64,000 nt of DNA, from contig JAJVDF010000236.1 of NCBI GenBank assembly GCA_022410635.1, forward strand, positions 609,496-673,495, in the 5' to 3' direction. Below the pieces are notes generated by a model. That model saw only the letters and a program-made list of their open reading frames with translations. It was not told the DNA's origin and ran no database searches. Within the stretch, counting starts at the first letter, position 1, and each line of letters opens with the position of its first letter. This stretch comes from Tretioscincus oriximinensis (taxonomy: Eukaryota; Chordata; Lepidosauria; Squamata; Gymnophthalmidae). Of this stretch, positions 1 through 11,559 are shown piece after piece. Made by a program: the position numbers and the translations under genes.

Positions 1-97
1 GGTGCATCTGGTGGGCCTTTGTGTGACACAGAATGCTGGACTCGATGGGCTGTGGCCTGATCCAGTATGGCTCTTCTTATGTTCTTATGTTCTTATG
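1..97 (+). mobile_element. CR1-type LINE, 3' end
   Basis: 3'-UTR end of a CR1-like retrotransposon, cut by the window edge. It carries the phrase for the end of the element that recurs about 10 times in the window and finishes in the octamer-like tail TTCTTATG repeated three times, the terminal microsatellite of this CR1 family. Confidence 0.85.
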
Positions 98-1640
98 TAT
101 GCACCTGTTCATGACAATTGGGCCTCTGGGCCCACCAACCAAGTGGTAGCCTGGAACAGAAGGAGACAAAATCTTCACATGTTCTNAACACGCTGCAAAT
201 GGTATTTCAGGAATCCTGCCTGGTGCTCCATCCCAGAGGCAACATCCAGATATCAGTCCTAGGACCCATTTATACCCTTGGTGTCCATAAACCTGTCTAG
301 TTCTGTCTTGAAGCTATCCAAGCTGTTAGCTACCACCACCTCTCAGGAAGTCAATTCTACAGGCCGATGACCCTCTGGGTGAAGAAATACTTTCCTTTGT
401 CTATTCTCACTTTTCTACTCATCAGTTTTAAGGAGGGCCCCCTGGTCCTAGTGTTGTGTGATAGGCATTTTTTCTCTGTTCACCCTATCCATCCTATGCA
501 TGATTTTGTACACTTCAATCAGATCACCTCTCAAACGTTNCCTTTCAAGGCTGAAGAGGCCCAGACGTTGCAGCCTGACTTCATAAGGGAGGTGCTTCAG
601 ACCCTTGACTATTTTTGTTACTCTTTTCTGCTCCTCTAGTTCCACAATATCCCTCTTTCTTCTAACCAGTTTCTGATTCAGGACATGGTCTGTCCTCTTA
701 TTCCATGACTGTGGAGCTTTTATAGGAGCCTTTGATGAGGAACTTTATCAAAATTCGTCTGAAAGTCCAGATAGACAATATCAACTGGATCCTCTTTATC
801 CACATATTTATTAACACTCTCAAAGAATTCAAACGTGTTTGTAAGGCATGATTTACCTTTTCAGAAGCCATGCTGAGTTTCATTCAGCAATGCATGCTTC
901 TCCGTGTGTTTAGTCATTCTGTTCTTAATTATGGTTTCCAACACTTTACCTGGAACAGAAGTTAAACTAACAGGCCTATAATTTCCGGGATCACTCCAGG
1001 ATCCTTTTTTAATGATTGGTGTTTTGTTTTCTACCCTCCAATCTACTGGCATAGTGCCTGATCGCAAGGGAAGATTAAATATTTTGGCTAGAAGTTCAGC
1101 AATTTCACATTTGAGTTCTTTAAGAATTCTGGGATGAATGCCATCTGACCCCGGGGATTTATTGGGGTTCAGCTTATTGAGGCTAGCAAAGACCGCCTCC
1201 CTTGTTATTTCTGACTAGTATAGTTCATCTGGTGCCCTTCCTGAAAAGACTGGTTCTGCTGCATGTAAATACCCTCTGTCTCCTTCAGTGAAAACGGAGG
1301 AAAAATTGTTTTAACCACTCTATAACCTTCATATCCTCTTTTATTATCCCCTTCTGTCCACTGCTGTCTAGTGGGCTGAACGCTTTCCTGTTAGGAATCC
1401 TATTTCTGATGTATTTGAAGAAGTTCTTATTTATTTTAATATTCTTAGCCATGTGCTCCTCAAAGTTTTTGCGTCCCTGACTACCACCTTGCATTTAGTT
1501 TGCCACAGTTTGTATTCTTTTTTGTTCCCCTCACTAGGATAAGCCTTCCACTTTTTAAATGAGTTTCTCTTCATTCTAATGACCTCCCTTATTGTAGTGG
1601 TAAGCCACACAGCCATACTCTTGAAAAGTCATTCAGAAAT
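98..1640 (-). mobile_element. CR1-type LINE, ORF2 fragment, internally deleted
   Basis: Reverse-oriented CR1 copy. Conceptual translation on the minus strand gives reverse-transcriptase pieces: the upstream linker region (about 1285-1616), the LNETQHGF region (861-1067) and the C-terminal region (448-645). The catalytic middle of the RT, including FADD, is missing: the sequence jumps at about 660-690 from the region after the first RT motifs to the C-terminal ELEEQKR segment. Non-functional. Confidence 0.85.
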
Positions 1641-1649
1641 AAAGAGCAG

Positions 1650-1785
1650 GAAACCATGAGACAGATGGTGAGGGTTTTGCCTTCTTCTGCTTCAGACTAC
1701 CCAGGTGCAATTGGTGGGCCACTGGGTGAGACAGGAGGCCGGACTAGATGGGCTTCAGCAAGGCTCCTCTTATGTATCTTAAATG
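1650..1785 (+). mobile_element. CR1 3'-UTR fragment
   Basis: Matches the 3'-UTR of a second CR1 subfamily in this window (phrase GGGCTTCAGCAAGGCTCCTCTTATG), with a shorter tail. Confidence 0.65.
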
Positions 1786-2440
1786 TGCTTCAATCAACCC
1801 AGGCTGCTGGCTGCCCCCCCCCCTCTTCTTAGACCAATGGCCCTCTGGATAATAAAGAATCGAACTTTCCCTTGCCTGTCCTCACACTTTCCCCCATCAT
1901 TTTCATAGACTGCTCCCTAGTCTTAGTGTTGCATGATAGATAAATGTTTTCTCTATTCACCTTATCCACCCCATACTTGATTTTATACACTTCAATCAGA
2001 TTGATTTCTTAAACCTCTTGCTCTTTTTTGCCTCTCCAGTTTATAGAATCCTATACAAAGGGACCTCCAGGGTCATGGGGTCCAACTTCCCTGCTCAATG
2101 CAGGGTTCACTAAACCATTCCAGACAGATGACTGTCCAGTCTCTGAAGACTTCCAGTGAAGGAGAACCTGCCCTGTGGCAACCTGGTCCACTGGTTAATC
2201 ACCCTGTTAGAAAGTTTTCTCTTACAACTAATCTCAATCTACTTCCTTGCAGCTTCACTCCATTGTTTCTAGTCCTCCCATGTCCCAATGAGAATGAATT
2301 GATCCATCTACCCTGTGAAAAGCCCTTCAGATGTTTGTAGGCAGCTATCAGGTCTCCTCTCAGTCTTCTCCATTGTAGACTAAACATCCTCGGTTCCTTT
2401 AACCCTTCCTCGTAGGACTTTGTGGTTAATTATTCCTCTC
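1786..2440 (-). mobile_element. CR1 fragments, two subfamilies
   Basis: Two adjacent minus-strand CR1 3' pieces. 1786-2042 resembles the end of ORF2 (minus-strand wording of the LFSLSHNTR region). 2043-2440 belongs to the subfamily ending in the ATTCTATG-type tail (TAGAATCCTAT at 2041 on the plus strand). Confidence 0.7.
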
Positions 2441-2950
2441 TACAGTACTTTGGTAAGACCACACTTGGAATCCTGTGTTCAGTTCTGGAGGCCCCAATTT
2501 AAAAAAGGACATTGATAAACTGGAGCAAGTTCAAAAGAGAGTTACAAGGATGGTGAGTGGTCTGGAAACCATGAAGTCCTATGAGGCGCGGTTAAAGGAT
2601 CTGGGGGTGTTTAGTCTGCAAAAGAGAAGACAGAGAGGAGACATGATCACTGCCTACAAATACCAGGCTTTTCACAGAGCAGAGGGATCAGCCTGGTTCT
2701 CCTTGGCACATGGAAGGACTAGAAACAATGGGATGAAACTGCAAGGGAGGAGATTTAGATATCAGAAAAAACTTCCTAACAGTCAGGGTGATAAACCAGG
2801 TTGCCACAGGAGGTGGTGAGTTCATCTTCGCTGGAAGTGTTCAGAGACTAGACAGTCATCTTTCTGGGATGGCTTAATGAATCCAGCGTTGAGCATGGGG
2901 CTGACCCCATGGCCCCAGAGGTCCCTTCCAACTCTAAGATTCTATGATTA
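2440..2950 (+). mobile_element. CR1 ORF2 C-terminus and 3' end
   Basis: Open stretch 2475-2819 encodes the CR1 RT C-terminus (LEQVQKRVTRMVSGLE, then the FSLQKRRQRGDMI motif). It ends in the canonical CR1 tail AAGATTCTATGAT at about 2937-2949. Confidence 0.85.
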
Positions 2951-3539
2951 AATGTGACATTCTGTTTGTTACAGGATCTGTGTATTCCCATGTGTATGAT
3001 GTTTGAGGCTTATCTTTTGTGGAAGTGCCTAGATTGTCTCTTGCTTAACGTCGCCCCTCCTTTCGTCCTCCCACCAGGCTGGCACACATGCTGAGCTGCT
3101 ACGGAAAGGAGGTCTCTACGCAGAGCTGATTCGACGTCAGACCAAGGAAGATGTTTGAAATAGGAGCCCCTCTCACTTCCTGGGACACCTGCCTCCTTTG
3201 CACATATACCCTGCTTGAATTCTGATGCAGGCTTAGCTGGGTTAGGTTGCAAACCAGAGCGCCGTCTTGGAGATGATCTGAAGTTCTTTGAAGAGACGAA
3301 GCGGAAGGGACAGTTATGTAATTTATGTTCTTTGAATGCAGTATTTTTTAACTGAGTGTGTCTGGTTGAATTTGTGTGCAACTGAAGATTTAAAATGCAC
3401 AAANAACACCTTGATGTGAAAAGCAGCTGAAGCAATATATAAACTCCATCAGCGAGTCAAAAAAGCTGACTCCCAAAAGGCAATTATATAAAAAAATACA
3501 CATACAGAGAGACTTTGCGATCATCTCTTTTTGCTCCTT
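2951..3539. other. Unassigned intergenic sequence
   Basis: No repeat family or gene recognised. A 141-codon minus-strand open frame (3010-3435) has no recognisable domain and low coding character; it is not called as a gene. Confidence 0.4.
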
Positions 3540-3900
3540 AGCACTTCTTCAGCTTCAGGGTCAAAACTCTTGCCACTGTGGCCAGCTCCATAATCCCATC
3601 TCCTCGGAGGAGCCCTGCTGAATGGGGCCACAGTAGCCCATAGAGCCCATTCGGTCTCCCCCAGTGGGCCATCTGTTGCACCTGGGCAAACCCCTCACCC
3701 GTTCTTGACTCCATGCAAAGGCATTTCAAGAATCCTGCCTGTTGCTCCTATCTTGAAGGCAGCATCAAAACATCCATCCTAGTAGCTGTTTATACCCTTG
3801 ACTTCCATGAAGTAGGCTACTAGCTACTACCACCTCCTCTGGAAGTAAATTCCAAAGACGGGTGACTCTTTGGGTGAAAAATGCCCTTCTCTGTTAAGTG
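3540..3900 (-). mobile_element. CR1 3' fragment
   Basis: Minus-strand CR1 3'-UTR and end of ORF2, recognisable from the GAGGAGCCCTGCTGAATGG phrase and the CTACCACCTCCTCTGGAAG region. Confidence 0.7.
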
Positions 3901-3904
3901 ACAG

Positions 3905-4180
3905 TCTTTCACCTGAGAGATGGGGTTCCGAGGCCCTGTGTGTGACGTGGGGAGGGCTGAGCGCCTTCTACTAGCCTGCAGCTCTAGCCAACCCAGCTAT
4001 TTGAAAGCAAGAATTGTAAGAAATTGCAACAGATGCATCTAGATAAATGGGAACCAACCCTGTTGGGGAAGATAGAATGTTAGCCTTCGAGTGAAAAATA
4101 ATCTTGTAAGCTACTTTGAGTCCCTTCGGGTGAGAAAAGTAGAGTATAAAAACCCAGTTCTTCTAAGTCTTCTGCCCACC
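3905..4180 (+). repeat. tRNA-derived SINE, family A
   Basis: One of five clear copies of the same SINE body in the window (others at about 14706, 17357, 27309 and 37503). Diagnostic parts: GCCTTCTACTAGCCT, the CAACCCAGCTATT block, a GGGAAGATAGAATG block, and the 3' end GTATAAAAACCCAGTTCTTCT. The tRNA-like head is poorly preserved here. Confidence 0.75.
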
Positions 4181-4272
4181 AGTTTCAAGGAAGGCTTCCT
4201 CTCCTTCCTCATGGGTCATAAACAGTCTCTTCGTACCTAACAACAGTGTAATTTATCTATATATAGTAATAT

Positions 4273-4440
4273 TTTGAAATACCATTTGCAGGGAGTCACG
4301 AACAGGAGCAGCATATTTTGCTTACCTCTGTTTGGACTGCCCAGGTGCATCTGGTGGGCCTTTGTGTGACACAGAATGCTGGACTCGATGGGCTGTGGCC
4401 TGATCCAGTATGGCTCTTCTTATGTTCTTATGTTCTTAAT
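4273..4440 (+). mobile_element. CR1-type LINE, 3' end
   Basis: 3'-UTR of the TTCTTATG-tailed CR1 family, nearly identical to 6105-6272 and 31970-32137. Confidence 0.85.
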
Positions 4441-4655
4441 ATTTCATAAGAGGCTAACAATATAATGACCAAGAGACTTAAAAAAAAGTACCCCCTAGGT
4501 CTAGTGTTGTGTGATAGAGGAAATAATTTTTCTCTATTTACCTTCTCTGTCCCATGCATGACTTTAATCATATCCCCTCTTAAACGCCGTCTTTTGAGGC
4601 TGAAGAGGCCCAGATGTTGCATCCTGACTTCATAAGGGAGGTGCTGCAGCATGAA
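4441..4655 (-). mobile_element. CR1 ORF2 C-terminal fragment
   Basis: Minus strand reads the conserved HLPYEVRMQHLGLFSLKRRR segment followed by the NREK...LSHNTR segment, abutting the plus-strand copy before it tail to tail. Confidence 0.75.
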
Positions 4656-5845
4656 AGCAGGAAATGCCCATTGTCCTCTGGACCCTGAAGCTGAAGAGAT
4701 GATAAGGAGCGAGAGCAACTCCAGTTGCCAAGGGAGTTTCTTTGGGGGTCGCGGCCAGTACAGACTGGCAGAAGGTCCCACATTGCAAACCAATGGAAGC
4801 TTAGAGGGGCCTTATGTGGACTTGCGCTTGCAGGATGGCCGGTCGCTGTGGGCAAAGCACCGTATTTGCAGATTTTGCACATTTCTTTGTATTTTTTAAC
4901 GTGCTGCAAATTGAGTCCCTTGTTACAAGGGTATTTTTTTCATAATTATCTTTTGTTGGCGGCTGCCTTGACTCAGTGGTGGAGTTTGTATATCTCTTTG
5001 GGAGTTTTAAAATGCCTTAAAAATTGCCCATCTGCATACCAGTGAATACGGCAAGGTCTATTCTACAACATATCCCAGGGTAAGTGTGGAAAGGTCCTGG
5101 ATGTCTCTCGGTCTGCTTCACCAGCCAAAGCAACTAGGTGCGCTGTGGTTGGCCAAAGTGGTTAACCAAGCACAGGGTGAATAACACCTAGTAGGATAAG
5201 GCAAGGGCCTTCCTGTGCCGTGGCCAAGAGCCACCACTTCCAGTGGTCAGCCCTGGTTTTGATCGGAGAACAAGCAGTGGGATGGGATAAAGCCCTGGAC
5301 AATCGGCACTGGTCATCCGGAATGAAAACACAATGTCAAAAGTAAGCAGGACTGGCACAGATTGGCTAAAGACCGTCCTTCCCTCCCAGGGCTAGCTGTG
5401 GTGTGGTCTGTAGAGCAGAGCCCTGTGCGGGCTGCGTGCAAGAGACTGCTGTTTGGACTACACTTCCCAGCAGGCCCTGCCACCGCACCACAGCCCTGTT
5501 GTTTCACTCTCTTCCCATTTGGACTGTTGCTGCTGCTTCTGTCAGCTTCATGAAGCTGCTGGGCACCCAAGCATTTATAATAAGCCCTCGTCATTGTGTA
5601 AAACAGTGTAGAAAAGCAGGCAGAAACACAACTGAGAACCACAAAACCGAAAACAAACATTGTCTAAGAAGTAGAGAAACAGGAAGCTGGTCGTTCTATT
5701 GTTGACAACTGGCATCCATCTATAGAAAATAAGTATAAATTCAAGAAATTCATGGCAGCCTTTACAGGGGCAAAGCGAAGTGGGTTTGAGCCACAGGAAG
5801 GAGCAAGATGTCAGTTGGGCTTGTCACTGGAAGGCTGAGAGTGAA
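4656..5845. other. Unassigned intergenic sequence
   Basis: No gene recognised. Overlapping 60-120 codon open frames on both strands lack domains. The phrase CTACACTTCCCAGCAGG (about 5458) resembles a ZNF143-type motif and recurs inverted near 53010. Confidence 0.35.
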
Positions 5846-6510
5846 CACAGCTGCGTGTGACAGCGGATATGAAGGGTATAAAATCGTGTTTTNGGGTAGA
5901 AAAATGAGAACAGACAAAGGGAAGTATTTTTTCACCCAGAGGGTCATCGGCCTGTGGAATTTACTTCCTGAAGAGGTAGTGGTAGCTAACAGCTTGGATA
6001 GTTTCAAGACAGGACTAGACAGGTTTATGGACACTAAGGGTATAAATGGATACTAAGATAGTTGTCTGGATGTAGCCTCCGGGATGGAGCAACAGGCAGG
6101 ACTCCTGAAATACCATTTGCAGGGAGTCACNAACAGGAGCAGCATATTTTGCTTTCCTCTGTTCAGGCTGCCCAGGTGCATCTGGTGGGCCTCTGTGTGA
6201 CACAGAATGTTGGACTTGATGGGCTGTGGCCTGATCCAGTATGGCTCTTCTTATGTTCTTATGTTCTTATGAATACAGATAGAGGGAAAATATTTTCTCT
6301 CACACACAGCACCTGTAGCCTGGTTCATCGCCCTTGAAGCCGATGGGCAGAAGAGCGAGGACGTGCAAGGGGAAGTATTTTTTCACTCAGAGGCCCTTGG
6401 TCTGTGGAATTCACTTCTAGAAGAGGTGGTGGCAGCTGAATAAAGCCTGGATAGCTTTAAGGCAGGATTAGGCAAGTTTGTTCATGGTTTGATTCTAGTA
6501 CTGATCCAAT
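5846..6510 (+). mobile_element. Two CR1 3' fragments in tandem
   Basis: 5846-6272 carries the ORF2 C-terminus ([20 protein letters not shown]) plus the full 3'-UTR and TTCTTATG tail. 6273-6510 begins again inside the same ORF2 end (KIFSLTHS) and stops before a tail. Confidence 0.8.
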
Positions 6511-6601
6511 ATTAGCAGAGAAAATAGGAAGCGTTGAAACCCCTCTGTGAGGAGATCTGGTGAAGAAACAGCTTCTCGGTAAAAACAANGTAAGNCCATA
6601 A

Positions 6602-6744
6602 CCTGTTGGGGTAACTTGGTTCTGACCCATTTCAGCAGAACGAAAGCACAGCACCAGGACCCTGAAGGGTCGGCTCCACCCCCAAGGACCAGGTAATAAA
6701 ACGGGCTCCACCTGGGAAATACCATCCAGTAGAGGAAGGCTGGA
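6602..6744 (+). repeat. Unclassified interspersed repeat, copy 1
   Basis: About 140 bp starting TGTTGGGGTAACTTGG and containing GGTAATAAAACGG is almost identical to 18666-18806, 12 kb away. A 5' TG and an internal AATAAA suggest a long terminal repeat or another retroelement end, but the class is not established. Confidence 0.6.
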
Positions 6745-6879
6745 CCTGTGGCAGAGACCAGGGGAAGCCAAGGGTAACTGGGGCTGCTAGGACGGGTCTC
6801 CTGGTCCTGCCAGCCAAGATTCCTGGAGTGCCCTTGGCAAGGTGGTGAGTGAACAGCTGGGGATGCCCGGGGGCAACGG

Positions 6880-7600
6880 GTGGCCACTGTGGGAGGCGGG
6901 AGGCGGGAGGCGGGAGGCTGGGCCAGGTGGGGGCCACGCGACGGGGCTCCCCTCATGGCCTGCCATCCACATGGCCAGGGTAGAACACGGCAGCCCCCCT
7001 TGGGCTCACCCACGCGCGGGTGCTGAGTCCCCCCTCCAAGCTACAGCTAACTAGGCGGCTGCTGCTGCTTCTGATCGCAAGCAACGCTGTCTAGTCCGCG
7101 CCTGCGCCAAAGCCCTCTCTCCCGCCGCGCACTCCGAGTCCCGTCGTGCTCCGCGGCGGGAAGGTCACGGCGGAGGCCAGGGGGCGGGGCCTCCCTTAAA
7201 GAGCCCGCTGGCGCTCGATCGTGAGGCGCGGGCCGGGGTCCTCCGCCCTCCTCAGGGGGAGGGGGCGGCGATTCGGGACCCCACGCGGGAACCTCTGCAG
7301 GGAGTGGGGCGCCCCTTCCCCTCCCCAGGTGGGTCCTCGCCGCGCCCTGAGACGACGGTGGGAACAATGCGGGGGGTCGCAGGGGCCTCTGCTCGCAAGG
7401 GGGGGGGAGTTTTGGGGACCCCTTAGCCTCTCCGTGCTGGGCGCGCCTGGGGGTCTGTGGGGCAGGAGCGGCTCTGGGGGGGAGGCAGGGTTGGGGCCTA
7501 AGTGGGGGGCGGACTCCCGGGCTTCCCTCGTTCACACGAGCAAGGGAGCCACGTGAAAGGAGCAACAGAGGCGCCACTAGGCCGGCCCGCGCCCCCCCCC
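6880..7600 (+). promoter_or_regulatory. CpG-rich promoter-like island
   Basis: GC-rich, CpG-dense block with a GC box (GGGGGCGGGGC, about 7189), short GGCGGGA tandem units at 6892-6920, and several GT/AG splice-like junctions (CTCCCCAGGTGGG near 7321). No coding exon is recognised in it. It is the nearest island upstream of the KRAB-zinc finger exons that start near 12.8 kb on the same strand, so it may be their promoter; that link is an inference. Confidence 0.5.
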
Positions 7601-7953
7601 AGGAGGTATGAGGGGAATCAGCTGGGGCGGGCCAAAAAACTAAGGCGCGGGAAGGGGGGCTGCAGCGTTAATGGGCGTGGGGAAGACGAAATTTCAGCAG
7701 GTGCAGCTTAGAATGCCCACTGGAGCGCCCTTTTTTACATACCTGTTACAGCCGCACTCCTGCCCTGGCTGTTGGGGCCCCTGGGAAGCCCTGCAGGGGC
7801 CCCTGCCTTGGGCCCCTCGCGTGGGGCACCCGCAGCCCCCTGGGACACGATCTCTAGCAAGGGGCCTCCTCATTAGGCAGAGCGAACTTGCTCAGGCAAA
7901 GCCCCCCGATGCAATGGGAGGAACAGACAGCCAGACATTGCGCCCCCCTGAGA

Positions 7954-8275
7954 AGTTTACACTTCCCGCCACACACGACGTCCTTCTCGTTCCCTGCCAG
8001 CCTCTGTTTACATTGCAACACCCAGGCTGCCTTAAGCTTCCCTTCCCACATAAGGCATTTTCAATTCCCTGCTGACGCCTGTTTACATTATGACGCCCAG
8101 GCAACTTTACACTTCCCATCATACATAAAGCCTTTCTTCCTCCCATATGGTTACATTGCAACACCCAGGCAACTTCACACTTTCTATCACACATAAGTTC
8201 TTTCTAGTTCCCAGCCAGCATCTGTTTACAGTGCACCCCCAAGACAAATTTACACTCCCCATCACATGTAAACCC
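7954..8275 (+). repeat. Minisatellite, about 70-77 bp unit, about 4.3 copies
   Basis: A unit beginning TTTACACTTCCCATCACACAT and continuing through a CTGTTTACATTGCAACACCCAGG block recurs at about 7954, 8031, 8103, 8171 and 8247 with substitutions and small indels. No open reading frame reason for the repetition was seen. Confidence 0.8.
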
Positions 8276-8782
8276 TGGATGACTTCCGTTATACTAGCCT
8301 CACCACACCCATTTGCACTCCTGTTGCTAGCCAGGCCCCCAGGTGCCCTGGCACTGTCCTCTGCTTTGCACCTTGCCAAGGGAGCTCCTGCAGTCGACTT
8401 TTTTCTCCTTGGCCTCTAAGGTGCTCTGAATCCCCTGGCTAGGAATTCTGATCCCAGGCTAAGGCCCGACATGCACTCTCAAAGGACCTGANGAATACGT
8501 CCTTCCAGGCAGCCTGGCCTACATGGGGTTGAGTTGCCCTATAATGGCAGGGTGCAAAACNTGGGGGTGCTTCTCGATCTTGCGTTGACAAAGATCAGAT
8601 GGAGGCGGCCCAGTGGACTTTCCACGCGAACCTTTTGGATCACCCCTGGGAAATGGGCGTGGGGAGCACCGCCTTGGTGGCACTTGTGTCTCTCCAGCCT
8701 GGAATCAGCATCCATGGCTGCAGCTGACAGCACAGAGCAAAGGGGTGGCAGCGTGCAGGAAGAGGGGGCTGTCGTGTTTGAG
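8276..8782. other. Unassigned intergenic sequence
   Basis: No recognisable gene or repeat family. Confidence 0.3.
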
Positions 8783-9258
8783 AGATGATCTGATTGAAGT
8801 GTACAAAATCATACAAGGGATGGTTAGGGTGAATAAAATGTTTTCTCTATCACGTAACACTGGGACCAGGGGGGCCGTCTTGAAACTGATGGGCAGAAGG
8901 GTGAGGACAAAGGAAAGTATTTTTTCACCCAGAGGGTCATCGGCCTGTAGAATTTATTTCCAGAAGAGGTGGTGGTAGCTCACAGCTTGGAGAGCTCCAA
9001 GACAGGACTACACAGGTTTATGGACACCAAGGATATAAAATGGGTCCTAGGATGGATGTCTGGATGTTGCCTCTGGGATGGAGCACCAGGCAGGACTCCT
9101 GAAATACCATTTGCAGGGAGACATGAACAGGGGCATATTTTGCTTCCCTCTCTCTGTTCAGGCTGCCCAGGGGCATCTGTTGGGCCTCCGTGTGGGACAG
9201 AAGACTGGACTAGGTGGGCTGCAGCCCAATCCGGTATGGCTCTTCTGATGTTCTTATG
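8783..9258 (+). mobile_element. CR1-type LINE, 3' fragment
   Basis: ORF2 C-terminus ([11 protein letters not shown]) with frameshifts, then the 3'-UTR and a CTTCTGATGTTCTTATGG tail. Confidence 0.8.
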
Positions 9259-9286
9259 GCGGGGGGGCACCTGAGGAAAGCACGGG

Positions 9287-11330
9287 AACATAAGAACATC
9301 AGAAGAGCCNTACTGGATCAGGCCACAGCCCATCAAGTCCAGCATTCTGTGTCACACAGAGGCCCACCAGATGCACCTGGGCAGCCTGAACAGAGGAAAG
9401 CAAAATATGCTCCTGTTCATGACTCCCTGCAAATGGTATTTCAAGAGTCCTGCCTGTGCTCCATCCCAGAGGCAACATCCAGACATCCATCCTAGTATCC
9501 ATTTATACCCTTCGTGTCCATAAACCTGTCTACTCCTGTCTTGAAACTATCCAAGCTGTTGGCTTCCACTACCTCTTCAGGAAGTAAATTCCACAGGCCG
9601 ATGACCCTCTGGGTGAAAAAATACTTTCCTTTGTCTGTTCTCACTTTTCTACCCAACAGTTTTAAGGAGTGTCCCCTGGTCCTTGGGTTGTGTGATAGAG
9701 AAAACATTTTTCTCTATTCACCCTGTCGATCCCATGCATGATTTTGTACACTTCAATCAGATCACCCCTCAAAACATCTCCTTTCAAGGCTGAAGAGGCC
9801 CAGACGTTGCAGCCTTGCTTCGTAAGGGAGGTGCTCCAGACCCTTGATCATTTTTGTTGCCCTTTTCTGCACCTTCTCCAGTTCCAAAATATCTCTCTTG
9901 AGATGTGGTGACCAGAATTGAACACAGTATTCCAAAAGTGGCCTCACCACAGATTTATGAAGTGGCAAAACAACATTTGCTGCTGCTGCACACTGGTTTG
10001 ACATTTTCATTGAATTGTCCACTAACACCCCAAGATCCTTTTCTTGCTCGGTCACAGAAAGCTTGGTTCCCATCAGGTGGTAGGAGTATTTTGGGTTCTT
10101 TGCCCCAATATGCATGACCTGGCACTTGCCTAAGTTGAAGTGCATTTGCCACTTGGATGCCCACTCACCCAATTTCAATAGATCACTCTGGAGTGCCTTA
10201 CAATCATTTTCAGTTTTCACTACCCTGAACAGTTTAGTGTCGTCAGCAAACTTGGCTACTTCACTATTTACCTCGGCATCCAGATCATTTATAAATATAT
10301 TGAAAAGCAAGGGTCCCAGTACAGATCCCTGGGGTACCCCACTTCTTACCTCTTTCCACTCAGAGAACTGTCCATTTAATACTACCGTCTGTTTTCTATC
10401 TTTTAGCCAGTTTCCAATCCAGGACAAAGTCTGTCCTCTTATACCATGAGTATGGAGTTTTTTTAGAAGCCTTTGATGAGGGACTTTATCAAACGCCTTC
10501 TGAAAATCTAGATACACAATATCAACTGGATCCCCTTTATCTACATGTTTGTTAACACTCTCAAAGAATTCTAGCAAGTTGGTAAGGCATGATTTACCTT
10601 TGCTGAAGCCATGCTGAGTTTCATTCAGCAATACGTGCTTCTCCATGTGTTTAGTAATTTTGTCCTTAATTATGGTTTCCAACACTTTACCTGGAATTGA
10701 TGTTAAACTGATNGGTCTATAATTTCCGGGATCACCCCGGGATCCTTTTTTGAAGATTGGTGTTACATTAGCTACCTTCCAATCTGTTGGTACTATGCCT
10801 GATCTTAAGGAAAGATTTTGAGTTCTTTAAGAATTCTTGGGTGAATGCCGTCTGGCCCTGGGGATTTATAAATGTTCAGCTTATTTAGGCTAGCAAGGAC
10901 CTCCTCCCTTGTTATCTCTATCCCGTTTAATTCCTCTGGTGTTCTTTCTGAGAAAACTAAATCTGTTGCGGGTAAATTCCCTCTGTCTTCTTCNGTGAAA
11001 ACTGAAGCAAAAAATTCATTTAACCTCTCTGCAATCTCCACGTGCTCCTTNATTATNCCCTTTTGTCCATTGCTGTCGAGTGGTCCGACNGCTTTCCTGG
11101 TAGGATTCTTATTTCTGATGTATTTGAAAAAGTCCTTATTATTTCTTTTAATATTGTTTGCAATGTGCTCCTCAAAGTTTTTCTTCACATCCCTGACTAC
11201 CACCTTGCATTTGGTTTGCCACAGTTTGTGCTCCCTTCTGTTCTCTTCACTGGGATAAGCCTTCCACTTTTTAAATGAGTTTCTCTTCATTCTAATTACT
11301 TCCTTTACTGCAGAGGTAAGCCATACGGGT
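9287..11330 (-). mobile_element. CR1-type LINE, longest ORF2 copy in the window
   Basis: About 2 kb of minus-strand CR1. The 307-codon open frame at 9762-10685 is a reverse transcriptase with the motifs [31 protein letters not shown] and FADDTK. Upstream, 10805-11290 carries the pre-RT region including KSPGPDGIHPRILKEL. The 3' end (9490-9707) carries the [10 protein letters not shown] segment and the tail is at 9287. About 57 bp are deleted in the RT C-terminal part (AAAANVVLPL lacks the usual KKANSMLGI stretch), and there is a break near 10700-10800. It is 5'-truncated and not capable of encoding a complete element. Confidence 0.9.
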
Positions 11331-11559
11331 GTCTCCTTGGACTTGGCAGAACTCTTTCTTCTCTTGGGAATGCATTTTATTTGAGCTTCCTATATTGTAT
11401 TTACAAACAATTTCCACGCTTTTTGAAGGGACTGGACTTTTCTCACTTTCCCTTTTATTTTATTTTTTACCATTTTCCTCATTTTGGGAAAATTTCCTCT
11501 GTGAAAGTTGAAAGTTACCGTGTTAGAACTGCTTGACAACTTTCTGTCCACGTTCAGGT

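Noticed and set aside
3010..3435. 141-codon minus frame
   Set aside because: No domain, no splice or promoter context; likely random.
7047..7577. 176-codon minus frame in the CpG island
   Set aside because: Pro/Arg/Ala-rich, no domain, compositional artefact.
7954..8275. CRISPR-like array
   Set aside because: Repeats are diverged, head to tail without spacers, and the DNA is vertebrate nuclear.
9762..10685. Reverse-transcriptase frame as a host gene or retron
   Set aside because: Motifs, 3'-UTR and terminal tail identify it as a CR1 LINE with deletions.
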